From Kribbella italica (lineage in GTDB: Bacteria > Actinomycetota > Actinomycetes > Propionibacteriales > Kribbellaceae): DNA of 64,000 nt. The position numbers and the translations under genes were made by a program. Location of the stretch: NCBI RefSeq assembly GCF_014205135.1, contig NZ_JACHMY010000001.1, positions 3,286,001-3,350,000 of the forward strand, given 5' to 3'. Positions 8,428-16,908 of the stretch are shown one piece after another. Each line of letters opens with the position of its first letter. Within the stretch, counting starts at the first letter, position 1. The notes beneath the pieces were generated by a model. The model had not been told where the DNA came from, did no database searches, and worked only from the letters and a program-made list of their open reading frames with translations.

Positions 8428-9939
8428 TCATCGCGACAGCGTGGACAGGTCGAGCGACTCGGTGATCGCGTTCTGCGGCAGGCCCTTCACGTCCTTGTCG
8501 GCGACCATCAGGTTCGGGATCAGGAACAGCCAGTCGCCGGCCGCCTGCTCGGACAGCCGCCGGGCCGCCTTCTTCATCCCGGCGATCTGCGTCGCCTCGT
8601 CACCGGCGTCGGCCGCGGCCAGGTCGGCCTGCAGCGTCGGGTCGTCGTACCGGGTGTAGTACTTCGCGTTGAACACCGCGCCCAGGTCGCGCGGCTCGAC
8701 GTGCGCGATGATCGACAGGTCGTAGTCGGCGTTCTTGAGTACGGCGGTCAGCCAAGCCGCCGGGAACTCGAGCTGGTCGATCTGCACCTTCAGCCCGGCC
8801 AGCTCCAGCTGGCTCTTCACCACCTGGCCGCAAGAGGTTGCGTACGGCAACGTTGGCAAGCGCAACCGCAGCGTCTTGCCGGTGGCACCCGCTGCCTGCA
8901 GCAACGACTTCGCCTTGGCCAGGTCGTACGGCGCGACGCTGGTCAGATCCTCGTACCAGGGATCGGTCGGCGGCACCATGCTGCCGATCAGCTTGCCGCG
9001 GCCGGCCCAGCAGGTGTCGAGCAGCGCCTTGTGGTCGATCGCGGCCCGGACCGCCTGGCGCACGCGGAGGTCGGACAGCGGCGCGCGGGAGTTGTTGAAC
9101 GACAGCAGGACCTCGCCGTTCGTCGTGCCCTCGATCACCTGGTACTTGTCGTTACTGGTGAACTGGTTCAGCGCCTCCGGCGCCTGGACCGTGCCGATCA
9201 CGTTGATCGTGCCGGTGAGCAGCGCGTTGTTCAGCGCGGTCGGGTCCTTGAAGTACTTCAGCGTGACCTGGCCGAAGTGCGGCTTGGTCCCCCAGTAGGC
9301 GTCGTTGCGCTGCAGCACGATCGAGTCGCCGCGCTTCCACGTGCCGAGCTTGTACGGGCCGGTGCCGACCGGGGCGGTGGCCAGCTTGTCGACACCGGTC
9401 TTGGAGAACATCGCGCCGATCCGCGTCGTCATCCGGAACAGCCAGTCGTTGCTCGGCTTGGCCAGGGTGACCTGCAGCTCGGTCGGCGAGACCGCCTTCG
9501 CGGTCTGGACCACGTCCATCGCGGACTTCAGCGAGGTCGTCCACGCCGTCTTCACCCGGTCGATGCTGAACACCGCGTCGTCGGCGGTGAACGCCTGCCC
9601 GTTGGTGAACTTCGCGTTGCCGACCAGGGTGAAGCTGTACGTCTTGCGGTCGGCCGAGACCTTCCAGGAGGTGGCCAGGTCCGGCACGATCTTGCCGGTC
9701 TCGTCCTGCTTGACCAGCCCGTTGTAGACGTTGCCGAGCAGCGCCTGCGGAATCGCGGCACCGTCCGTGGTGGTGAAGTCCAGACTGGCCGGCTCGGCGA
9801 CCAGCCCGATCGCGAGCGAATCGTCCGCGCCGGGCGAGCCCGTCCCCGAGGACGAGCCGGAACCGGCCGAGCACGCCGCGACGGCCAGCAACGCGGCCGA
9901 TCCGAACAGCGCGACCGCGGGGCTGAAGTAGGACTTCAC
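8428..9939 (-). CDS. Family 5 extracellular solute-binding lipoprotein (DppA/OppA-like)
   Basis: 503 residues from GTG 9939, preceded by AGGAG at 7 nt. Signal sequence with lipobox LAVAAC (Cys near residue 23) followed by a Ser/Gly-rich tether, so it should be lipid-anchored on the outer face of the membrane. The body has family 5 features: ATSWKVSADRKTYSFTL-like segment, a F-x-D-A-V-F-S-I-D-R-V motif (FTADDAVFSIDRVK), VGTGPYKLGTWKRGDSI, and LRVRQAVRAAIDH. First gene of the transporter operon. Ligands of this family include peptides, nickel, sugars and amine compounds; the amidase/ALDH/SDR genes downstream argue for a nitrogenous organic compound (inference). Confidence 0.92.
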   Translation of the reverse strand: MKSYFSPAVALFGSAALLAVAACSAGSGSSSGTGSPGADDSLAIGLVAEPASLDFTTTDGAAIPQALLGNVYNGLVKQDETGKIVPDLATSWKVSADRKTYSFTLVGNAKFTNGQAFTADDAVFSIDRVKTAWTTSLKSAMDVVQTAKAVSPTELQVTLAKPSNDWLFRMTTRIGAMFSKTGVDKLATAPVGTGPYKLGTWKRGDSIVLQRNDAYWGTKPHFGQVTLKYFKDPTALNNALLTGTINVIGTVQAPEALNQFTSNDKYQVIEGTTNGEVLLSFNNSRAPLSDLRVRQAVRAAIDHKALLDTCWAGRGKLIGSMVPPTDPWYEDLTSVAPYDLAKAKSLLQAAGATGKTLRLRLPTLPYATSCGQVVKSQLELAGLKVQIDQLEFPAAWLTAVLKNADYDLSIIAHVEPRDLGAVFNAKYYTRYDDPTLQADLAAADAGDEATQIAGMKKAARRLSEQAAGDWLFLIPNLMVADKDVKGLPQNAITESLDLSTLSR

Positions 9940-10116
9940 GCAAGAACTCCTGAACTGGTCGGAGGGTGTGGCCCCCTAGTCTGCCGCGCGACAAGCGACA
10001 GACCCGGAGCCACGCCCTCGGGCAAACCGGTTCACTAGGTTCGTCCGGCAGGCATCCCGTGTCAAGCAGCCCCGCGAACAGCCCGCGGCGCGCGCCGAGC
10101 AGGCCTCTGACTGTTG

Positions 10117-10240
10117 CGTTGTACGACGACTGACGCGGTGTGCGACGACTGATGCGGTACAACGGAGCAGTCGTCGCAGACGGGAGCAGCCGTCGTACTC
10201 GGCAGCTGTCGTCGCAAACCGGGGCTGTCGTCGTGCGGAG
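10117..10240. repeat. Palindromic repeat cluster, left copy, beside DUF559 gene
   Basis: Contains two TACGACGACTG/TGCGACGACTG arms (10121, 10141), the 20-mer GCGGTACAACGGAGCAGTCG at 10154 that also occurs at 11307, and a run of degenerate CAGTCGTCG-type units at about 10168, 10188, 10203 and 10223 (16-20 bp apart). The arms GACGACT and AGTCGTC are mutually inverted, so a stem can form. The rest of the gap back to 9940 shows no gene; it should carry the transporter operon promoter, which I could not place. Confidence 0.7.
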
Positions 10241-10268
10241 GCTCAGGCGTGACGCCGGAGGGGCTGGG

Positions 10269-11219
10269 TCAGTAGCGGGACCAGGAGGGGGTGGCTCGGT
10301 CGATGGCGCGGTGGAGGCGGGTGGCGAAGGCTGTCGGACTGGACAGGTCGGACCAGGTCGCGCGGACGACCTCGTAGCCGAGTTCGCGGATCCGGTCCTC
10401 GCGGAGCTTCTCCGCGACCAGCGCCTCTCGGCCGGCGTACTTGCCGGTGCCGTCGAACTCCACCACGACTCCGTACGCCGCGAGCAGGAAGTCCACGCGG
10501 GCGACGAACCCGCCGGACCGGTCGGTGATGACCGCCTGGAGGGTCGGTTCGGGCAGCCCGAGATCGGCCAGCAGGACGCGCATCCTCGACTCACCGACCG
10601 ACTCCGAGAGGCCGTCCCCGAAGGCGACCGCTCGCGCGGCTGCCAGCACGCCGCGTCGCCGGCCGAAGAGGCGGACGGACTCGAACAGTTCATCGGCGGT
10701 GGCCAGGCGTTCGCGCAGCGCGGCGTCGACCACCGACACCGCGACCGGGTACGACGTGGAGTGGATGGTCTCGATCACGGCCCTCGGGCCTGAGGTCAGC
10801 TGGACCTCACCGATCGAGACGACGGCGCTGATCGGCGGCTCGGCGACGTGCTGACAGACGCGCCGTCCCGAACGGCCGGGTCCGCTCAGGTTGGTGAGAT
10901 GAACTCGGCGGAGATCCAGATCGCTGATCTCGAGCCCGTGCAGTACCAGCGCGGACTGATGGCTGATCACCGCCCGACCGTTGAGGCGCCGAAAGTACGC
11001 CTTGGCGACGCGGGTGTGCATCCAGGCCTCTCGCTCCCACGGCGGCATCGACCACACGCCGGCATCAGCCTCGGCGTACGCACCGCGGCAGAGCCGCGTC
11101 CACCGGCCGGCGCGGACGCGCTGGGCGATCTCCGCATCCGAATACCCCGCCTCGATGGCGTCGCTCCGCCCGAACCAGCCACCGCGCGCGGCGGCGACCA
11201 CCGCAAGTCTCCCGTTCAC
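10269..11219 (-). CDS. AbiEi-antitoxin-like / DUF559 endonuclease-fold protein
   Basis: About 316 residues if started at GTG 11219; GTG 11201 has a better-spaced GGGAG and may be the true start. N-terminal part: winged-helix of the AbiEi type (GGWFGRSDAIEAGYSDAEIAQRVRAGRWTRL then CRGAYA). C-terminal 70-80 residues: DUF559/Vsr-like restriction-endonuclease fold with RVDFLL, VVVEFDGTGKY and AEKLREDRIRELGYEVVRATWSDL, giving the D...E-x-D...K arrangement of PD-(D/E)xK nucleases. Family is very common and multi-copy in actinobacteria and usually lacks an adjacent AbiEii toxin, as here. It is bracketed by direct copies of a palindromic repeat (10117-10240 and 11291-11379). Function unproven; nuclease or DNA-binding role is inference. 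Confidence 0.75.
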   Translation of the reverse strand: MNGRLAVVAAARGGWFGRSDAIEAGYSDAEIAQRVRAGRWTRLCRGAYAEADAGVWSMPPWEREAWMHTRVAKAYFRRLNGRAVISHQSALVLHGLEISDLDLRRVHLTNLSGPGRSGRRVCQHVAEPPISAVVSIGEVQLTSGPRAVIETIHSTSYPVAVSVVDAALRERLATADELFESVRLFGRRRGVLAAARAVAFGDGLSESVGESRMRVLLADLGLPEPTLQAVITDRSGGFVARVDFLLAAYGVVVEFDGTGKYAGREALVAEKLREDRIRELGYEVVRATWSDLSSPTAFATRLHRAIDRATPSWSRY

Positions 11220-11290
11220 TCCTTGAAGATGCAGTCGTCCCGTGCCTGCGCAGCCGCCGATCTCCCACCTGTGGACAGCCGACTGCCTCC

Positions 11291-11379
11291 CTGTACGACG
11301 ACTGGCGCGGTACAACGGAGCAGTCGTCCAACAACGGAGCAGTCGTCACAAACGGCGCCAGTCGCCGTACGGCGTAGGG
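11291..11379. repeat. Palindromic repeat cluster, right copy, beside DUF559 gene
   Basis: Same orientation as the left copy: TACGACGACTG arm at 11294, the shared 20-mer at 11307, then CAACGGAGCAGTCGTC twice (period about 19) and a decayed CAGTCGCCGTACGG unit. Lies just upstream of the DUF559 gene start, between it and the next gene. Confidence 0.7.
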
Positions 11380-11407
11380 GCCGGGCGGGGTACGGCTCCC
11401 GCGTTGG

Positions 11408-11914
11408 TCAGGTGTCGTGTTCCACGACGCGGACTCTGGGGACCTTGAGCTCCTTGCGGGCTCTGGTGGGCCAGTCGGAGCAGACGAAGCGGGCGGCGGT
11501 CTCGGGCCAGGCGACGACGATCACCTCCTGGCTCTTGGTGCTGTTCACCAGGGTGCGGAGGGCGAGCAGGATCTCGCCGTGGGTGATCGACACGTTGACC
11601 GTGCCGGGGTTGCGGCCGCGGAGGCGGCGCGAACTGTGTTCGATCACCGAGGCGAGGTCGTACTGCGGGTCCGCGAGCGCGGTCGCCGTACCGGACCGGG
11701 CGCGGTTGCTCACCGCACCGCCGGACAGCCCGGCGACGTCGGCGAAACTGGACCCGAGCAGGGCCATCGGCCCGGCGATTCCCTCGGTCGGATGACTGGA
11801 GACGAGCAGGTGGTAGTCCACTGCGTCGTCGTGTCTCGCATGCAGGGCGGCGACCCTCGCGGCGTCGCCCTCGCTCATCTCACGCTCGATGAGCACCACC
11901 ACGTCGTAGGTCAT
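11408..11914 (-). CDS. Conserved hypothetical protein, 168 aa
   Basis: Start ATG 11914 has AAGGGAG at 7 nt. No signal peptide or membrane segment. The N-terminus TYDVVVLIEREMSEGDAARVAALH and the later TVNVSITHGEILLALRTLVNSTKSQEVIVVAWPETAARFV suggest an alternating alpha/beta fold of about 150 residues, with a helical arm starting HARHDD. It looks like a small Rossmann-like or ligand-binding domain protein conserved in actinobacteria, but I do not recognise the family and assign no function. It is a single gene between the repeat-flanked DUF559 gene and the minisatellite. Confidence 0.6.
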   Translation of the reverse strand: MTYDVVVLIEREMSEGDAARVAALHARHDDAVDYHLLVSSHPTEGIAGPMALLGSSFADVAGLSGGAVSNRARSGTATALADPQYDLASVIEHSSRRLRGRNPGTVNVSITHGEILLALRTLVNSTKSQEVIVVAWPETAARFVCSDWPTRARKELKVPRVRVVEHDT

Positions 11915-12054
11915 GGTTGGCTCCCTTCGCCGACACTTCCTTTGTACTCCGCTCCCGCAATTCCGTCGCGGGCGAACCGCGGCACGTCACCGGAATGTGA
12001 AGTGCCGCGATCTTCTGGCTGGGTGTGGGGGCTGGTGGGGAGCGGAGAGGCGGG

Positions 12055-12430
12055 GCCTACGGGGGTCGGTACTTGGGGTGAGGCGTGGGGGGCGGTACGT
12101 CGGGGGGGGTGGAGCGTACGGGGGTCGGTACTTGGGGTGAGGCGCGGGGGGCGGTACGTCGGGGGGTGGCGCGTACGGCGGTGGGCGGGGCGGAGTGCGG
12201 GGGCTGGTACGTCGGGGCGGTGGGACGTACGGGGGTCGGTACTTGGGGTGAAGCGCGGGGCCGGTACGTCGGGGGCGGTGGCGCGTACGGGGGTGGGCGG
12301 GACGGAGTGCGGGGGCTGGACGTCGGGGCGGTGGGACGTACGGGGGTCGGTACTTGGGGTGAAGCGCGGGGCCGGTACGTCGGGGGGCGGTGGCGCGTAC
12401 GGGGGTGGGTGGGACGGAGTGCGGGGGCTG
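12055..12430. repeat. G-rich minisatellite, higher-order period about 111 bp
   Basis: The core GGTCGGTACTTGGGGTGA (within a longer G-run start) occurs at about 12061, 12120, 12231 and 12342; the last three are exactly 111 bases apart, each 111-base unit containing a second, related half (GCGTACGGGGGTGGGCGG...). Located downstream of the RING/TerD-like gene and upstream of the 168-aa gene. Frames through it are open only because of the biased composition. The same core appears inside the SNF2 gene at 19779 and 19836. The stretch 11915-12054 shows no gene. Confidence 0.85.
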
Positions 12431-12439
12431 AGGCGGCTG

Positions 12440-15007
12440 TCAGTGGGTGGCTAGCCGGGCTCGGGTGTCGGGGGTCAGGGGGGACAGCAGCGTGGGGGCC
12501 GCGATCAGGTTGTGGGTGGTGGGGTCGAGCAGACGGGGGTGGAGGGCGTAGACGGTGGCGCCTGGGGGTGGGGTGAGGTCGTCGGCGGTGATGACGGCGA
12601 CGAAGTCGGCGCGCTGGGCGGCGTCGGTGTCCCAGACGCGGTCGGGCTCGCGGCGGGTGGTGAGGCGGTGGGCGAAGGTGGTGGTGTCCTCGTCGGGGGT
12701 GCGGACGTAGCCGACGACGGAGCCGTCGGCGCAGCGGACCACGACCTCGTCGGTCCGCGCGGCCGCGTGCCAGCAGGCGATCTCCCAGAGGGAGACGCGG
12801 TCGCCGGAGCCGTGGACCTCTTCGAGGGCGGCTGACATCAGGGCGAGCTGGCCGGCGTACTTGGCGATGCTGTGGCGGTACCCGGCGGCGCTGAGGTTGA
12901 CGTCGTACCAGCGCAGTTCCTTGGTGTGCAGGTCGACGCCGAACGGCATCAGGATCTTCGCCGGGCCGGAGAGGTCGAAGCGGTCCTCGACGGCGAGCGG
13001 GTCGAACAGGCCGGACGGGCGGCGCATGACGCCGGCGAAGCCGCGCCGCAGACGGTCGAAGGGGATGTTGTTGTAGCTGAAGACGACGGGCAACAGGTAC
13101 CGGCCGCCGACCCGGCGTACGGCGGTGAGATCGAGGTCGACGAACTCGGTCGCGCCGAGCGGGCCGGGCGCGGAGGTGAGATCGCCGGAGTGGACCAGGG
13201 CGTCCTGGTCGAAGCGCAGGCGGGTGTAGTCGCAGAGGCCGACGAAGCCCCAGTCGGTGTCGAAGACCGCGACGGACAGGTCGAGGTCGACGCGCTGGCC
13301 GGGCGCTTCCTGCCAGTGCAGGAAGAGACGCAGCTCGTCGTCGATCGGGATCGGCTGAGCGCTCCCCCGGGTCATCCGCAGCAGCGTCGACGAGGTCGCG
13401 CGTTCACTGCCGGGGGCGGCGAGCAGGCTCAGGTCCTCGTCCAGGAAGCCCCGGCGCAGCCGCGGCAAAGCTGTTGCCCTGCGCAACAGTTCGGCGATCA
13501 GCAGGCCGGCCAGCGCCGCGGCGAGCGGGGCCGGGAGCGGCTCCCGTTCGTCGACGGTGGTCCAGACCTTGGTGGTGCCGCCGCGAGGGAAGAAGAGGCG
13601 GAGATCGCCTGGCGGCGTGCGGACCTGGCCGAGCGCGGCGGTCAGTACGACGGGCGAGACGTCGGAGACGGCGGTGCCGAGAGCCTCCACCAGTACGCCG
13701 TGCGCGTCCGGCGGGAGCACTCGCGCGAGGTGGACGAGCCGGCGTACGAGCTCGCCGGGGCGCTGGCGCAACAGGTCCAACGCCGCAACCGGCTGGTCCG
13801 CCGCGAAGGCGCCCTCGACCCTGCTGGCAAAGGTGTTGGTCGCCAACTGGACACCCGCCGGGGTGTTCTGCAGACGGATCGAAGGATGCCGAGCGACTTC
13901 GGCCAGGACGGCGCGATGGGCCGGCGTCGCCGGGTCGAGCGTCGTCCGGCGGATCAGCGCGAACGCCGTCGCGGCCGACGGGTAGCGCGCCGCATGCTCG
14001 AAGGGGTGGAGGTTTTCGGCGAGGCGTTTCCACGCGCGTTCGTGGCGGTGGAGGTCGTCGGCGAGGGCTTCCAGCGGTACGTGATCGAGGCGGGCCAGGA
14101 TCGTCCGGCGGACGGCGCGGGGCAGCGAGCGGCGTCGTACGGGTGGGGTGCGGAGGCCTGGATCGGCGTCCATCAGGACGTAGAGCAGGCGGAGGGCGTC
14201 GGTGGCGGTCTCGATCAGGTCGACCACCGACGGGTGCCGCTGCATCAGTTGGGCGACGACGACCGCACGGGTTTCGCGGACCGGGACGACCGGCGGGAGC
14301 CAGGTCGGGTCGGCGTCCTGCAGCAGTACGGCGAGGTCGGCGCGATCGACCACGGACAAGGGCGATCGGCGCGCGAGCAGATCGGTCGCCGCGAGCTGGG
14401 CGGCATCACGCGGCGCCAGACCGAGCAGGCGAAGCCGGTCCCCGTCGACGGGATCAGCCGGTACGTCGTCGAAGCCCGGCTCGAGGAACGGGTCGTCCGG
14501 ATCGATCCGCTGCAGGCACAGCGGGCAGGCGCTGAAGTCGGCGCCGTCCCAGCACGACCGGCAGACCAGGTGCGCGCACGGTGAGACCGGGTGGACCTTG
14601 CCGACTTCGCCGCACAGCACGCACGGCTGCTCGGGCTCCTGCAGGAGGCGGGCGAAGACGCGGTTGACGTAGAAGGTCTCGGTGTTGCCGGGCACGCTCT
14701 CCGGGAAGCCGCGGAACAGGGGGACGTGCTGGGCGTCCGCACCGGACTCCCGGTCGAGCAGAGCGAGCAGGTCGCGCCCGAAACCGGTCAGCGCCAGCGG
14801 GTTGAGGCCCGCGGCGTACCGGTAGAGGTCGACGGAGGTCAGGAAGCCGCGCTGGATCAGCTCGGCCTGCAGCGCGCCGAGACCGGCCTGGGTGGTCAGT
14901 GGTCGCTTCAGCCACTGCCAGGCGGACCGGCGCACCGGTGGGGTGAGGCGGTCGCCGTCGACCAGTCGTCGGCGCCGCAGCAGCACCGCGGCGAGCGCGT
15001 CCGGCAT
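12440..15007 (-). CDS. RING-finger protein with TerD-like domain (SCO0854/MXAN_6230 type)
   Basis: 855 residues; ATG 15007 chosen because AGGAGG lies 5 nt upstream. A complete C3HC4 RING finger is visible: C129-x2-C132, C144-x-H146, C149-x2-C152, C161-x2-C164. The middle is a long helical region (about 180-540) with many Arg/Leu repeats. Residues about 560-720 resemble TerD-family domains: RVDLDLSVAVFD, ALVHSGDLTSAPGPLGATEFVDLDL, and a FAGVM end; TerD domains bind calcium and belong to tellurite/stress-response systems (family knowledge). Bacterial RING domains are rare; this matches a described but functionally uncharacterised family found in Streptomyces and Myxococcus. No ubiquitin-like partner is seen nearby. 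Cytoplasmic. Confidence 0.82.
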   Translation of the reverse strand: MPDALAAVLLRRRRLVDGDRLTPPVRRSAWQWLKRPLTTQAGLGALQAELIQRGFLTSVDLYRYAAGLNPLALTGFGRDLLALLDRESGADAQHVPLFRGFPESVPGNTETFYVNRVFARLLQEPEQPCVLCGEVGKVHPVSPCAHLVCRSCWDGADFSACPLCLQRIDPDDPFLEPGFDDVPADPVDGDRLRLLGLAPRDAAQLAATDLLARRSPLSVVDRADLAVLLQDADPTWLPPVVPVRETRAVVVAQLMQRHPSVVDLIETATDALRLLYVLMDADPGLRTPPVRRRSLPRAVRRTILARLDHVPLEALADDLHRHERAWKRLAENLHPFEHAARYPSAATAFALIRRTTLDPATPAHRAVLAEVARHPSIRLQNTPAGVQLATNTFASRVEGAFAADQPVAALDLLRQRPGELVRRLVHLARVLPPDAHGVLVEALGTAVSDVSPVVLTAALGQVRTPPGDLRLFFPRGGTTKVWTTVDEREPLPAPLAAALAGLLIAELLRRATALPRLRRGFLDEDLSLLAAPGSERATSSTLLRMTRGSAQPIPIDDELRLFLHWQEAPGQRVDLDLSVAVFDTDWGFVGLCDYTRLRFDQDALVHSGDLTSAPGPLGATEFVDLDLTAVRRVGGRYLLPVVFSYNNIPFDRLRRGFAGVMRRPSGLFDPLAVEDRFDLSGPAKILMPFGVDLHTKELRWYDVNLSAAGYRHSIAKYAGQLALMSAALEEVHGSGDRVSLWEIACWHAAARTDEVVVRCADGSVVGYVRTPDEDTTTFAHRLTTRREPDRVWDTDAAQRADFVAVITADDLTPPPGATVYALHPRLLDPTTHNLIAAPTLLSPLTPDTRARLATH

Positions 15008-15412
15008 CGAACCTCCTGGCAGTGAACACGACAGGACGGAAGCGCCAGGGGCGGAGAGCGGACGCGCTACTAGGCCTTGGAAAGGAGAAGGAAGCACGCC
15101 CAGGAGCCGCCCCTGGCACCACGAACGCTACCGCGCACCACCGACAGTTTCGCGATCCGGGGAGCGAAGCTCGACCCGGGAGGAAGACTCCGGTACCAGG
15201 GTCGGAGCCGCCCCGCCCAGACCCCGGTACCGAAGAACTCCAGGATAGAGGGCCCGGACAAGCGCATCGACACCCGGGCAGGAGAAGTGGCACTGATTCG
15301 CCGCGAGCAAACCCTTGATCCACCGGCGGTGTCAGGAAGGTCACGCCGAAGGGATTCCCCTGTCGTCACAGCGGGCAGGTGTGGCAGCACGGATTGTGGT
15401 TAAGGTCTCTGC
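15008..15412. other. Divergent intergenic region, no gene seen
   Basis: About 400 bases between the RING-protein start (minus) and the MFS start (plus). Open frames here have no supporting ribosome site or family resemblance. It should hold both promoters; I cannot place them with confidence. Confidence 0.5.
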
Positions 15413-16651
15413 ATGGCTGGTGGGGTGGGGGTCGAGCGTGCGCGCTGGCGGGATGTGTTCGGGCAGACGGAGTTCAGGGCGTTGTTCCTGGCCGGGATCC
15501 TGTCCGTCGCCGGTGATCAGCTGGCCCGGGTGGCCTTGTCCGTCCTCGTCTACGAGCGCACCGCGTCGGCCGGACTGACCGCTCTCACCTACGCCCTGAC
15601 CTTCATCCCGGACCTGGTGTTCGGCCCGCTGCTGGCCGGTTTCGCCGATCGCTACCCGCGTCGTCAGGTGATGATCGTCACAGACCTCGCCAGGGCCGGC
15701 GTGGTCGCTCTGATGGCCATCGAGGCACTCCCCCTCTGGGCAGTCATCCTCCTGCTGCTGGGCCTGCAGGCGTTCGGCTCGCCCTTCAACGCCGCACGCG
15801 CCGCCACACTGCCGGTAGTACTGCCCGGCGACCACTACGTGCTGGGCAAGGCCGCCAACGACATGGTGGTCCAGTTCAGCCAGGTGCTGGGCTTCGGGAC
15901 CGGTGGGGTGATCGTGGTCGCCGTCGGCGTCTCCGGCGGCCTGCTGCTCGACTCCGGGACGTTCCTGCTGTCCGCCCTGCTGATCGCCGTCGGCGTACGG
16001 AGTCGCCCGGCGCCGGTGCAGGAGGGTGTCAGCGACGAGCCGCGAGCCAGCTACTTCAGCGACCTGGTCGCCGGTACCTCTCTAGTACTCCGTACGCCGA
16101 AGCTGCGCGCGCTGATCTCTCTGGCAGCCATCGCCGGCTTCTACGTCACCGTGGAAGGCCTCGCCGTCCCGTACGCCGACGCCATCGGGCAGGGCAAGGA
16201 GGCGTCGGGCCTCCTGCTCGCGGCCAGCCCTGCCGGCGCCGTACTGGGCATGTGGCTGATCACTCTCCTGCCGCCTGAGCGCAGGATGAAGCTGATCGGG
16301 CCGCTGGCGGCAGGCGCGTGCGTCCCACTGGTGCTGTGCGCGCTGGAGCCCGGCCTGCTGCCCACTGTCGGGTTGTGGGCGCTGTCGGGCCTCGCATCGG
16401 CGTACCACCTGCCCACGAGTGCCGCCTTCGTCCAGGCCGTGCCGGACCACCAAAGGGGACAGGCCTTCGGTGTGGCCAGCACTGCGCTCAAGAGCAGCCA
16501 AGGACTCGGCATCCTGCTCGCGGGCGCGCTCGCAGAACCGCTCGGTGCACCGCAGGCGCTGGCGGTGATGGGCGCCGTCGGCACGCTGGCCGCGATCGCG
16601 GCGGGCGCTGCCTGGGCCCGCGCCCACCGGGCTGCGACCGATTCCCGGTAA
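15413..16651 (+). CDS. MFS transporter
   Basis: 412 residues with about 12 hydrophobic segments. The motif-A loop between helices 2 and 3 reads GFADRYPRRQVMIVTD. The start (FGQTEFRALFLAGILSVAGDQLARVALSVLVYERT) and the composition fit the MFS_3/enterobactin-exporter-like group, which mostly export small molecules or are uncharacterised. AAGG precedes ATG 15413 by 8 nt. Its stop is 80 bases from the stop of the SNDW-repeat peptide gene on the other strand; a role in exporting that peptide is conceivable but nothing in the sequence shows it. Confidence 0.88.
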   Translation: MAGGVGVERARWRDVFGQTEFRALFLAGILSVAGDQLARVALSVLVYERTASAGLTALTYALTFIPDLVFGPLLAGFADRYPRRQVMIVTDLARAGVVALMAIEALPLWAVILLLLGLQAFGSPFNAARAATLPVVLPGDHYVLGKAANDMVVQFSQVLGFGTGGVIVVAVGVSGGLLLDSGTFLLSALLIAVGVRSRPAPVQEGVSDEPRASYFSDLVAGTSLVLRTPKLRALISLAAIAGFYVTVEGLAVPYADAIGQGKEASGLLLAASPAGAVLGMWLITLLPPERRMKLIGPLAAGACVPLVLCALEPGLLPTVGLWALSGLASAYHLPTSAAFVQAVPDHQRGQAFGVASTALKSSQGLGILLAGALAEPLGAPQALAVMGAVGTLAAIAAGAAWARAHRAATDSR

Positions 16652-16661
16652 ATCACCCGTT

Positions 16662-16692
16662 GGTGAATCTGGAATACCGCTCCGGATTCACC
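16662..16692. terminator. Possible bidirectional terminator hairpin
   Basis: GGTGAATC at 16662-16669 and GATTCACC at 16685-16692 form a perfect 8-bp stem with a 15-nt loop, between the convergent ends of the MFS gene and the SNDW peptide gene. No clear T-run follows. Confidence 0.4.
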
Positions 16693-16731
16693 GGGTTCGA
16701 ATGTAAGAGGGCAGTAAAGATTTACCGACCG

Positions 16732-16908
16732 TCACCAGTCGTTGCTGGCCGTACGGACATTTCCGGCGAACCAGTCGTTGCTGCCGCCGACGAGCCAGTC
16801 GTTGCTGCCACCGGTGAACCAATCGTTGCTCCCACCAGCGAACCAGTCGTTGCTGCCACCGGTGAACCAGTCGTTGCTGTGACCCATGATGCGCGTCGTC
16901 TTAGCCAT
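16732..16908 (-). CDS. 58-residue SNDW-repeat peptide (possible multicore precursor)
   Basis: Small gene read on the minus strand from ATG 16908 (GGAAGGG 9 nt upstream) to TGA 16732. After a 10-residue head (MAKTTRIMGH) it consists of the octapeptide SNDWF(T/A)GG: copies SNDWFTGG, SNDWFAGG, SNDWFTGG, SNDWLVGG, SNDWFAGN, then VRTA and a final SNDW at the C-terminus. SNDW is invariant in all six copies although the DNA varies (GAC/GAT, GGT/GGC/GGA, GGC/GGG), which suggests selection on the protein. Codon third positions are GC-rich in this frame and not in the overlapping 84-codon frame. No signal peptide, no cysteine, no modifying enzyme adjacent. Could be a multicore RiPP precursor, a structural repeat peptide or a regulatory leader; I know no described family for it. 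Confidence 0.65.
   Translation of the reverse strand: MAKTTRIMGHSNDWFTGGSNDWFAGGSNDWFTGGSNDWLVGGSNDWFAGNVRTASNDW

Noticed and set aside
11417..12576. Gly/Arg/Val-rich plus-strand frames of up to 345 codons
   Set aside because: Shadow of the 168-aa gene followed by the minisatellite; open only because of G-rich composition.
16732..16908. CRISPR-like array of 24-bp repeats
   Set aside because: Units are directly adjacent without spacers, the period is a multiple of three and the frame is coding; no cas genes.
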